Source: Methylocapsa sp. (lineage in GTDB: Bacteria > Pseudomonadota > Alphaproteobacteria > Rhizobiales > Beijerinckiaceae). Taken from it: DNA of 13,148 nucleotides. The stretch's first letter is position 1; the number at the start of each line of letters is the position of its first letter. Of the stretch, positions 7,569 to 13,148 are shown one piece after another. The DNA is taken from assembly GCA_003162995.1 (NCBI GenBank), contig PLUZ01000396.1:6075-19222 (forward strand). The letters run 5' to 3'. The position numbers and the translations under genes are program-made. The notes beneath the pieces were generated by a model that did not search any database, had not been told where the DNA came from, and saw only the letters and a program-made list of their open reading frames with translations.

Positions 7569-8111
7569 ATGACCAAAAACTCATCTAATGAACAGTCCAA
7601 GAACGCAAAAAAGAATTTAAACAACAGCTCGGCCGATAATTCGAGGAAGAAGCTTGGTCCTGGGAACAAAGCGCCGGATTTCGAGTTACTAGACGATGCG
7701 GGAGCCAAAATTTCACTCGCAAGCTTTGCCGGCAAGAAGCTGGTTCTTTATTTCTATCCGAAAGACGATACCTCCGGCTGCACCAAGGAAGCTATCGACT
7801 TTAACGGCTTGCGGGGCGAATTCAAAAAGACCGGCGCGGCAATCCTTGGCGTATCGCCTGATAGTGTGGCAAGCCATGCAAAGTTCAAGGTCAAACATAA
7901 GCTCGATCTCGCGCTCGCCGCCGACGAATCGAAGGTGATGCTTGAGGCCTATGGCGTATGGGCCGAAAAAAGCATGTATGGCCGGAAATATATGGGGGTC
8001 GAGCGCACGACCTTCCTCATAGGCAAGGACGGCCAGATTGCAACTGTATGGAACAAGGTGAAAGTCCCCGGTCACGCCGAAGCGGTGCTCGCTGCGGCCA
8101 AAGCGCTTTAA
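7569..8111 (+). CDS. bcp: Thioredoxin-dependent peroxiredoxin, Bcp/PrxQ family
   Basis: Cytoplasmic thiol peroxidase that reduces hydrogen peroxide and organic hydroperoxides; 180 residues. The thioredoxin fold has APDFELLDDAG near 35-45, the peroxidatic motif YFYPKDDTSGC with Cys71 and Thr68, and ERTTFLI with Arg146. The second cysteine that many Bcp proteins carry five residues on is Ile76 here, so this is a one-Cys form and should depend on an outside thiol for turnover. About 28 polar N-terminal residues rich in Asn, Ser and Lys extend beyond the usual 150-155-residue family length. ATG 7569 is preferred because AAGGAAGG lies just ahead of it; an in-frame GTG at 7551 overlaps that site. 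It is divergent from the AsmA-like gene. Confidence 0.93.
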   Translation: MTKNSSNEQSKNAKKNLNNSSADNSRKKLGPGNKAPDFELLDDAGAKISLASFAGKKLVLYFYPKDDTSGCTKEAIDFNGLRGEFKKTGAAILGVSPDSVASHAKFKVKHKLDLALAADESKVMLEAYGVWAEKSMYGRKYMGVERTTFLIGKDGQIATVWNKVKVPGHAEAVLAAAKAL

Positions 8112-8275
8112 GGGCCCAAGTCAAGCAGAGGACTATTTCAACGTCACCAGACAGATCAAGAAAAATCAACCACGCACGCAAGGCTTTTTAACTCTACAGA
8201 AACACTTTTCATGAACCTTACGGAAACTTAGCAATTTACATTACATTTGCGAAACGAATTTCCTTCTGAAGCTCG

Positions 8276-8296
8276 CTTTCAAAGCCGCTTTTGAAG
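8276..8296 (+). promoter_or_regulatory. Small hairpin just ahead of the L,D-transpeptidase ribosome site
   Basis: TTCAAAGC (8278-8285) pairs with GCTTTTGAA (8287-8295) with one bulged T, six bases ahead of the GAGGAG ribosome site at 8304-8309. The stem is short and may mean nothing. The rest of the 204-bp gap after bcp is AT-rich and shows no clear terminator or promoter. Confidence 0.25.
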
Positions 8297-8315
8297 CCTG
8301 CTAGAGGAGCACATT

Positions 8316-8873
8316 ATGCGTGGTATCTTAAGTGCTTGCGCTCTCTATTGCGGGTTCATCGCCATGCCAGAAGCTGAGGCATCGGTGCGAATCAATATCG
8401 ATCTGAGCTCGCAGACCATGCATGTGAGCTCAGCGAGCGGCAGCTATGACTGGCGGGTTTCCACGGCGCGCTCAGGCTATCGGACGCCGCGCGGCACGTA
8501 TCGGCCTTATATGTTGCAGCGCACGCATTTTTCGCACAAATATCATATGTCGCCGATGCCTTATTCCATCTTTTTCGCCGGCGGCTATGCGATCCACGGC
8601 ACGTATTCGACGGGATCCCTCGGCCGTCCCGCCTCGCATGGGTGCATTCGTCTCGCACCAGGCAACGCCGCGCTTCTCTACCACATGGTGCAAGCCGAGG
8701 GTGGTTCGATCACCATTTCCGGATCGCCGCCAAGCACGCGCTATGCGCGCCGCTACCGCCAGCCTGGTACCGCCCTCGCCTACGCTCCGGTGCGGCGGAC
8801 GGCCGCCCCAGTCCGGGCTTGGCAGGCCAATCCCGTCGTCAGGTCGCAATCGCAATGGCCCTTCTGGCCGTGA
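8316..8873 (+). CDS. Exported L,D-transpeptidase (YkuD domain)
   Basis: Periplasmic enzyme of the YkuD/ErfK family. Relatives make 3-3 peptidoglycan crosslinks or attach proteins to peptidoglycan by a cysteine acyl-enzyme; 185 residues. An N-terminal hydrophobic stretch ending in AEA (about 20-22) looks like a signal peptide. Residues about 23-136 are the YkuD core: TPRGTY (57-62), then HGT with His94 and the active-site motif LGRPASHGCIRL with His108 and catalytic Cys110. A basic, Pro-rich tail (137-185) follows and could contact the wall. There is no LysM or other binding domain, so it is a minimal member. The ATG at 8316 has GAGGAG seven bases ahead. Whether it crosslinks, anchors lipoproteins or hydrolyses cannot be told from the sequence. 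Confidence 0.93.
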   Translation: MRGILSACALYCGFIAMPEAEASVRINIDLSSQTMHVSSASGSYDWRVSTARSGYRTPRGTYRPYMLQRTHFSHKYHMSPMPYSIFFAGGYAIHGTYSTGSLGRPASHGCIRLAPGNAALLYHMVQAEGGSITISGSPPSTRYARRYRQPGTALAYAPVRRTAAPVRAWQANPVVRSQSQWPFWP

Positions 8874-8982
8874 GCTGCACGGGGCTAGGTAAAGAAAGCC
8901 GCCGAGGCGCTGGAGCGCGTCCTTGAGCCTGCCAGAACACCGTTCCCCCTGCGCATCGCAACACGATTTGCTGAACCTAGAC

Positions 8983-9093
8983 CATGATCGCTTCAAGATG
9001 AATCGCTCATGACCTCTATTCCTTCGCTTTCTCGCGTGATCTTATCCAAAAAACCTGCAACTTTTCTACAGATCATGCTTTAGAGCGCGTCCC
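8983..9093. repeat. Degenerate Rhizobiales-type intergenic palindromes
   Basis: This lies in the 324-bp gap 8874-9197. The first dyad pairs 8983-8994 (CATGATCGCTTC) with 9000-9011 (GAATCGCTCATG), 10 of 12 bases. The second runs from GCGTGATC (9034-9041) to GATCATGC (9071-9078), 7 of 8, with an A-rich and a T-rich inner flank, and ends in TTTAGAGCGCGTCC. This resembles the GATCATGC...AGAGCGCG palindromes scattered between genes in many Rhizobiales, recalled from memory and not searched. GAGCGCGTCC also occurs near 8912, so a composite of about 180 bp is possible. I see no gene in the rest of the gap. Confidence 0.5.
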
Positions 9094-9121
9094 GAACTTA
9101 TGGAATCTTTTGAGCGGATCC

Positions 9122-9150
9122 TTGCCGGTCACGTCATTCCATTTTATCGG
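9122..9150 (+). promoter_or_regulatory. Weak promoter candidate ahead of the GH94 gene
   Basis: TTGCCG (9122-9127) and TATCGG (9145-9150) are 17 bp apart, with four and three of six bases matching the sigma-70 consensus. It lies after the palindromic repeats and 48 bp before the start codon. Confidence 0.2.
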
Positions 9151-9197
9151 GCAGCGCTTCTCAATCCTCGACAAAACCTAAGGCAAGGAAGCAGACG

Positions 9198-12100
9198 ATG
9201 TTTTCGGGCAAGCGCAGTTGGACGACGCCGCGCGACCGTGATCTCGGTCTGCACCGGATCGAAAATCACGCGGGCTTGGCGATCAGCGTTCTCCCGAACG
9301 GCTGTATCTTCGCAATCGAACACCCGCGCCCGGACGGCGCGACGCTCATCAACCAGCTGCTCGGCTCACCGGTCGATGGCGGCATAGGCCGGATGTATGT
9401 GCGCGTTGACGGCGAGGCTCCGCTCCCACTCCAAGCCGCCGGCCCAAGCGCCAATGCCCGGTTCGGTTTTGCTGGAGACCGCTTTGTATGGGAAGCGGAG
9501 ACACGCGGTATCCGCTTCCGCCTCACACTCTCGCTGCATCCGCAAAACCCCGCTTGGCTGTGGCATCTGGAGGCAATGAATACAGGCACCGCCACGCCAT
9601 CCCTCGATGCGATTCTCATCCAGGACATCGGCCTCGGCGACCGTGGCTTCCTGATGAACAACGAAGCCTACGCCTCGCAATATATCGACCACCATGTCGC
9701 GCGGCACCCCATTTACGGACAGGTGGTCATGAGCCGGCAGAACCTCACGCAAGGCGGCCTGAACCCCTGGGTTGCGCACGGATGCCTTGACGGCGCGAGT
9801 GGCTTTGCGACCGATGGGATGCAGCTCTTCGGCCCCGCCTTCCGCGACGGAAATGCGTTTGGCTTTGCATTTGGAACAAGCTTGCCGGACTCGCGGTTGC
9901 AGCACGAGCTCGCTTGTGCCGCGATCCAATCCGCGCCAGCCGCGCTGGCGCCGGGCGCTGGCGCGGCCTGGCGCTTCTTCGGCCTTTATGTGTCCGATCA
10001 TCCGGAAGCATCGAGCGATGGCGATCTCGCGCGGCTCGATGCCTTAGATCACGTGTGGGATGATAAAGAGCCCGCCGCCGCCGCACTCGCCCCGCCGGTC
10101 AGGAGCTTCGTGCAAGATGCGCCTTCAGCTGTGGCCGAGCCGCTCGACGCCGCAGGCCTTGCGCGACTCTACCCCGAACGGCTCCACGAGGAGCGGCTGG
10201 ACGACCGGCTGCTTTCCTTTTTCACACAAGATCCGCCGCACAACCGCCATGTCGTGCTGAGGGACAAGGAGCTGCTCGTCACGCGCCGGCATGGCACATT
10301 GCTGCGCTCCGGCCAATCCATGCTGCCGGATGAAGCGACGCTTTGCGCCACATGCTGGATGCATGGCGTGTTCGCCGCCCAACTGACGATTGGCAACACA
10401 TCCTTCCACAAGCTTTTTTCGGTCTCGCGCGACCCTTACAACATCACGCGCGCGAGCGGTATGCGCATGCTGATCGACATGGGCGAAGGCTGGCGGCTGC
10501 TCACAGTTCCATCGGCATTCGAAATGGGCCTTTCCGATTGCCGCTGGATCTACCGTTTTTCCAGGCGCACGGTCAGCGTGCATGCCATAGCATCCGGCGA
10601 AGATCCGGCGATGCAATGGCGCGTCGCCGTTGATGGCGAGCCTTGCCGCTTCCTCGTCTTTGGACATTTGGTTCTGGGCGAACGCGAGCTCGACACAAAG
10701 AGCCCTATCGAGGCCGACACGCAAGCCAAGCGCTTTTCATTGCGTCCGGACCCGAATTCGATTTGGGGCCAGCATTACCCCAACGCTGTCTATCATCTGG
10801 TCACCAGCACGCCTGATGCGATTGAAGCGATCGGCGGGGACGAGTTGCTCACCGCCGATGGGCAACCCCGGCATGGGGCCTATGTGTCGTTTCGCACGCG
10901 GCCCGTGCGCGAACTCTGTTTCGCCGCCACCGGTTCGATGACCGATCCGGAATTCGCGGCGCAACTTGCCATCAAATATCAGACCGGCACAGGCGATCAA
11001 AACCTCCTTGCGCCGGCTGGCCGATACTGGGTAGGCGTCACCCGCAACCTCCGCATCACGGGGGGTGGCCGAGAGGGCGCCGCGCTCAACGCGCTGATCC
11101 CTTGGCTCGCCCACAATGCCATGATCCATCTGACCGTGCCGCACGGGCTCGAACAATACACCGGCGCCGCCTGGGGAACCCGCGACGTCTGCCAGGGGCC
11201 GGTCGAGTTCCTGCTTGCGCTGGAACATGATGAACCCGTCAAGGAGATCCTTCAGATTGTCTTTGCTCAGCAATATGAGACGGGCGACTGGCCGCAATGG
11301 TTCATGCTCGAACCTTATTCGATCATCCAGGATCGGGTAAGCCACGGTGATGTCATCGTCTGGCCGCTCAAGGCCCTCAACGATTATATCGAGGCAACGG
11401 GGGATTTCGGCTTTCTCGACGAGAAAGTCGCATGGCGGCGCGAGGACACGCTCGATGTGACAGCGCGACAGGACAGCGTGGCCGATCATATCAAAAGCTT
11501 ACTTGCCGCGGTACAGGCGCGCTTCGTCCCCGGCACACATCTTATCCGCTACGGCGAGGGCGATTGGAACGATTCGCTCCAGCCCGTCGATCTCAGCATG
11601 CGGGACTGGATGGTGAGCAGCTGGACGGTCGCGTTATTGTTCGAGCAACTCAATCGCTACGCCGAGGTGCTGCGGCGGGCGGGCCGCGACGATGACGTTG
11701 AGGGGTTGAGCGAACTTGCGGCCGGAATGCGCCTCGACTTCAACCGCCATCTTATGGGTGATGGTACGGTCGCTGGCTATGGGCTTTTCGGACCGGGCGT
11801 CGAGCGGCCCGAGCTGCTGCTGCATCCAAGCGATAGGCGCACAGGTCTCAAATACTCGCTGCTGCCCATGACCCAGAGCATCATTGGCGGACTCTTTACC
11901 CCGCATCAGGCGCAACATCATCTCGGGCTCATCCGCGAGCATTTGCTGTTCCCCGATGGCGTCCGCCTCATCGATCGGCCGGTCGCCTACCATGGCGGTC
12001 CGCAAACCATGTTCCGGCGGGCCGAATCATCATCATTCTTCGGACGCGAAATTGGCCTCATGTATGTTCATGCGCATCTGCGCTATGCGGAGTCCATGGC

Positions 12101-12452
12101 GATTCTTGGCGACGCCGAAGCGCTTTGGGAAGCCCTTCAACTGGCAAGCCCCATCACTGTCACGGAGCGCCTCGCGCATGGACGTTTGCGCCAGCGCAAT
12201 GCCTATTTCAGCAGCAGCGACGCCGCGTTTGCCGACCGTTATGCCGCAAGTGCCGAGTGGCGGCGGGTCAAGTCCGCTGATGTTGGCGTCGAAGGAGGCT
12301 GGCGGATCTATTCCAGCGGCCCCGGCATCTTCATAAGCCTTTTGGTCCGTCATCTGCTTGGGCACCGGCGCCTTTGGGGCGAACATGTCGTGCAACCCTT
12401 GCTGCCAATTGCCCTTCTAGACATGGTCATGGATTCGAAATCGAGCGCATGA
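9198..12452 (+). CDS. GH94 glycoside phosphorylase, likely 1,2-beta-oligoglucan phosphorylase-like
   Basis: GH94 enzymes cleave beta-glucosidic bonds with phosphate, releasing alpha-glucose-1-phosphate. The protein has 1084 residues and no signal peptide, so it should be cytoplasmic. Roughly the first 600 residues are beta-rich sandwich and linker regions. The (alpha/alpha)6-type catalytic region follows, with LEQYTGAAWGTRD (651-663) continuing into VCQGPVEF, FMLEPYS, and the acid-bearing motif GEGDWNDS, with Asp789 and Asp792. The length and the GTRDVCQGP block suggest the 1,2-beta-oligoglucan phosphorylase group over cellobiose or chitobiose phosphorylases (about 800 residues). The glycosyltransferase part of cyclic beta-1,2-glucan synthases is absent. 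ATG 9198 has AAGGAAG nine bases ahead. No sugar transporter or phosphoglucomutase is adjacent. GH94 membership is strong; substrate is inference. Confidence 0.85.
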   Translation: MFSGKRSWTTPRDRDLGLHRIENHAGLAISVLPNGCIFAIEHPRPDGATLINQLLGSPVDGGIGRMYVRVDGEAPLPLQAAGPSANARFGFAGDRFVWEAETRGIRFRLTLSLHPQNPAWLWHLEAMNTGTATPSLDAILIQDIGLGDRGFLMNNEAYASQYIDHHVARHPIYGQVVMSRQNLTQGGLNPWVAHGCLDGASGFATDGMQLFGPAFRDGNAFGFAFGTSLPDSRLQHELACAAIQSAPAALAPGAGAAWRFFGLYVSDHPEASSDGDLARLDALDHVWDDKEPAAAALAPPVRSFVQDAPSAVAEPLDAAGLARLYPERLHEERLDDRLLSFFTQDPPHNRHVVLRDKELLVTRRHGTLLRSGQSMLPDEATLCATCWMHGVFAAQLTIGNTSFHKLFSVSRDPYNITRASGMRMLIDMGEGWRLLTVPSAFEMGLSDCRWIYRFSRRTVSVHAIASGEDPAMQWRVAVDGEPCRFLVFGHLVLGERELDTKSPIEADTQAKRFSLRPDPNSIWGQHYPNAVYHLVTSTPDAIEAIGGDELLTADGQPRHGAYVSFRTRPVRELCFAATGSMTDPEFAAQLAIKYQTGTGDQNLLAPAGRYWVGVTRNLRITGGGREGAALNALIPWLAHNAMIHLTVPHGLEQYTGAAWGTRDVCQGPVEFLLALEHDEPVKEILQIVFAQQYETGDWPQWFMLEPYSIIQDRVSHGDVIVWPLKALNDYIEATGDFGFLDEKVAWRREDTLDVTARQDSVADHIKSLLAAVQARFVPGTHLIRYGEGDWNDSLQPVDLSMRDWMVSSWTVALLFEQLNRYAEVLRRAGRDDDVEGLSELAAGMRLDFNRHLMGDGTVAGYGLFGPGVERPELLLHPSDRRTGLKYSLLPMTQSIIGGLFTPHQAQHHLGLIREHLLFPDGVRLIDRPVAYHGGPQTMFRRAESSSFFGREIGLMYVHAHLRYAESMAILGDAEALWEALQLASPITVTERLAHGRLRQRNAYFSSSDAAFADRYAASAEWRRVKSADVGVEGGWRIYSSGPGIFISLLVRHLLGHRRLWGEHVVQPLLPIALLDMVMDSKSSA

Positions 12453-12463
12453 AGCGCCGCTTC
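12451..12463 (+). terminator. Weak hairpin at the end of the GH94 gene
   Basis: GAAGCG and CGCTTC are perfectly complementary around one C (or 5 bp with a 3-nt loop), overlapping the TGA stop. No T-run follows directly; the nearest T-rich stretch is at 12490-12496. A terminator role is doubtful. Confidence 0.2.
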
Positions 12464-12516
12464 CGGTGCCGAACCCGAAACGCCGCGACTTTATTTAAGA
12501 TCATACTCTTGCCTCG

Positions 12517-12530
12517 TTGATGCAAATCAA
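12517..12530 (+). promoter_or_regulatory. Perfect FNR/FixK-type binding site
   Basis: TTGAT-GCAA-ATCAA matches the FNR/FixK/ANR consensus TTGAT-N4-ATCAA at every position. It lies 64 bp after the GH94 stop and 167 bp before the next start codon. Its centre (12523.5) is 32 bp before the centre of a -10-like TAAATT (12553-12558), the spacing of class II sites centred at -41.5. A start near 12565 is therefore predicted, reading toward the small gene at 12698. Confidence 0.6.
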
Positions 12531-12552
12531 TCCTCAAAAGCCACTGCCAAGA

Positions 12553-12558
12553 TAAATT
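12553..12558 (+). promoter_or_regulatory. Candidate -10 box paired with the FNR/FixK site
   Basis: TAAATT matches four of six bases of TATAAT at the position expected for activation from the site at 12517-12530. No good -35 box is present, as is usual for class II activator-dependent promoters. Confidence 0.4.
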
Positions 12559-12608
12559 ACGAAAAACAACTACAAGGCAGAAACAGCCGCCTTATATGAA
12601 TGCGTAAG

Positions 12609-12641
12609 CCGGTGGTCTTCCTTCGGTCTCGTGGACCACGG
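12609..12641 (+). promoter_or_regulatory. Stem-loop in the leader of the small conserved gene
   Basis: GTGGTC (12612-12617) pairs with GACCAC (12634-12639) over a 16-nt loop; two further C-G pairs can form past a bulged G. A second GGTC (12625-12628) could pair with GACC instead, giving an alternative small stem. It would lie within the leader of a transcript starting near 12565. Function unknown. Confidence 0.3.
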
Positions 12642-12697
12642 TGGGACTATCTCCGGCAAAAAGCATCCGCACGGGAAGAAAGCGCCAAGAGGATCGC

Positions 12698-13111
12698 GTG
12701 AAACATTTGGACCACCCTGAAAAGCTTGACTGGGCCAAGCTGCCGCCGGCCTTCCGGCGCATTCGTCTGGAACTCGCGCGCGAAAAGGGCCATCCTACCG
12801 GGAGCGCTTTGATCGGCTACACTTTCGTGGCGCCGCTTGATGCCGATGGCCGGATCGATCCCAATTTGTGGCACCAATATCATGACTTTTGCCGCGTCGT
12901 TCGCTTTCGTCCGGACGAAGCCGACGACATCGGCCATCTGGTGCGCAAGCCTGGCGGAGCTTGGGCCTTTCGCTATGATGTCGGCGGCGATCAGGCCGAT
13001 GAGACCGGCTATCATTTCAGCTCTGACCAGTTCATTATTGGGGATTATGTGTCGGTCCGAGAAGACGATGGCCTGCATACGTTTCAGGTCGCCTCGGTGG
13101 AACCCGTGTGA
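12698..13111 (+). CDS. Small conserved protein of unknown function
   Basis: I cannot assign a function. The 137-residue product is acidic, has no signal peptide and no transmembrane segment, so it is probably cytoplasmic. It reads like a compact beta-rich single domain: an N-terminal helix (about 10-30, PPAFRRIRLELARE), then GYTFVAPLDADGRID, a middle stretch with CRVVRF, HLVRKPGGAWAFRYD, and a C-terminal part with DYVSVREDDGLHTFQVASV. From memory, similar proteins are widespread as hypotheticals in Rhizobiales. GTG 12698 is chosen because AAGAGGA lies just ahead; an upstream in-frame GTG at 12641 adds 19 basic residues of no family character. A perfect FNR/FixK box upstream suggests control by oxygen. 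Codon and base use match the neighbours. Confidence 0.8.
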   Translation: MKHLDHPEKLDWAKLPPAFRRIRLELAREKGHPTGSALIGYTFVAPLDADGRIDPNLWHQYHDFCRVVRFRPDEADDIGHLVRKPGGAWAFRYDVGGDQADETGYHFSSDQFIIGDYVSVREDDGLHTFQVASVEPV

Positions 13112-13148
13112 CCGGGTGCAAATAAGCACAAGCGGCACTTGGGGCATA

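Noticed and set aside
8328..8341. Lipobox (LSAC) in the L,D-transpeptidase signal peptide
   Set aside because: The cysteine would be residue 8, leaving too short a hydrophobic segment before it; a normal AEA cleavage site lies further on.
9100..9387. Small open frame starting at ATG 9100
   Set aside because: It runs mostly inside the GH94 gene in another frame, lacks a ribosome site, and becomes Arg/Ser-rich shadow sequence.
9944..9970. GC-rich inverted repeats around GCCAGC...GCTGGC in the GH94 gene
   Set aside because: Six-base arms in Ala/Gly-coding GC-rich DNA are expected by chance.
12647..13147. 166-codon frame on the minus strand opposite the small unknown gene
   Set aside because: The plus strand frame has a good ribosome site and family-like sequence; the minus frame shows neither.

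Overview
The window reads as ordinary chromosomal housekeeping DNA from a GC-rich alphaproteobacterium. Protein signatures (an ErpA/IscA protein ending in CGCGSSF, a TyrRS with KMGKT in place of KMSKS, a YhdP-like AsmA protein of about 1200 residues, a one-Cys Bcp) and degenerate GATCATGC-type intergenic palindromes point to Hyphomicrobiales (Rhizobiales), perhaps Beijerinckiaceae. The family-level placement is inference; no rRNA, tRNA or other phylogenetic marker is present. I see no phage, transposase, integrase, CRISPR array or toxin-antitoxin pair.

Layout. 1-288 (+) is the 3' end of an erpA-type Fe-S carrier gene. 289-422 is a leader with two strong dyads. 423-1253 (+) is an orphan modA, the periplasmic molybdate-binding protein. 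1270-2382 (-) is anmK, converging on modA with 16 bp between. 2383-2574 is a divergent promoter region whose tyrS side can fold into several mutually exclusive hairpins. 2575-3834 (+) is tyrS, starting at GTG. 3845-7432 (-) is a membrane-anchored AsmA/YhdP-like envelope protein, converging on tyrS with 10 bp between and carrying a perfect 14-bp hairpin inside its coding sequence. 7569-8111 (+) is bcp. 8316-8873 (+) is an exported L,D-transpeptidase. 8874-9197 holds palindromic repeats. 9198-12452 (+) is a stand-alone GH94 glycoside phosphorylase resembling 1,2-beta-oligoglucan phosphorylases. 12453-12697 has a perfect FNR/FixK box. 12698-13111 (+) is a small conserved protein of unknown function. 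I see nothing in 13112-13148.

How the genes fit together. Several serve the cell envelope: AnmK recycles anhydro-MurNAc from peptidoglycan, the L,D-transpeptidase acts on peptidoglycan in the periplasm, the YhdP-like protein probably serves lipid traffic between the membranes, and the GH94 enzyme may degrade beta-1,2-glucan, the polymer of rhizobial periplasmic glucans. Nearly every gene seems to be its own transcription unit, so this is a shared theme and not an operon. I found no clearly new multi-gene system. The best leads are regulatory: the FNR/FixK site ahead of the unknown gene, the switch-like tyrS leader, the dyads ahead of modA, the intragenic hairpin, and substitutions in the ModA ligand pocket.
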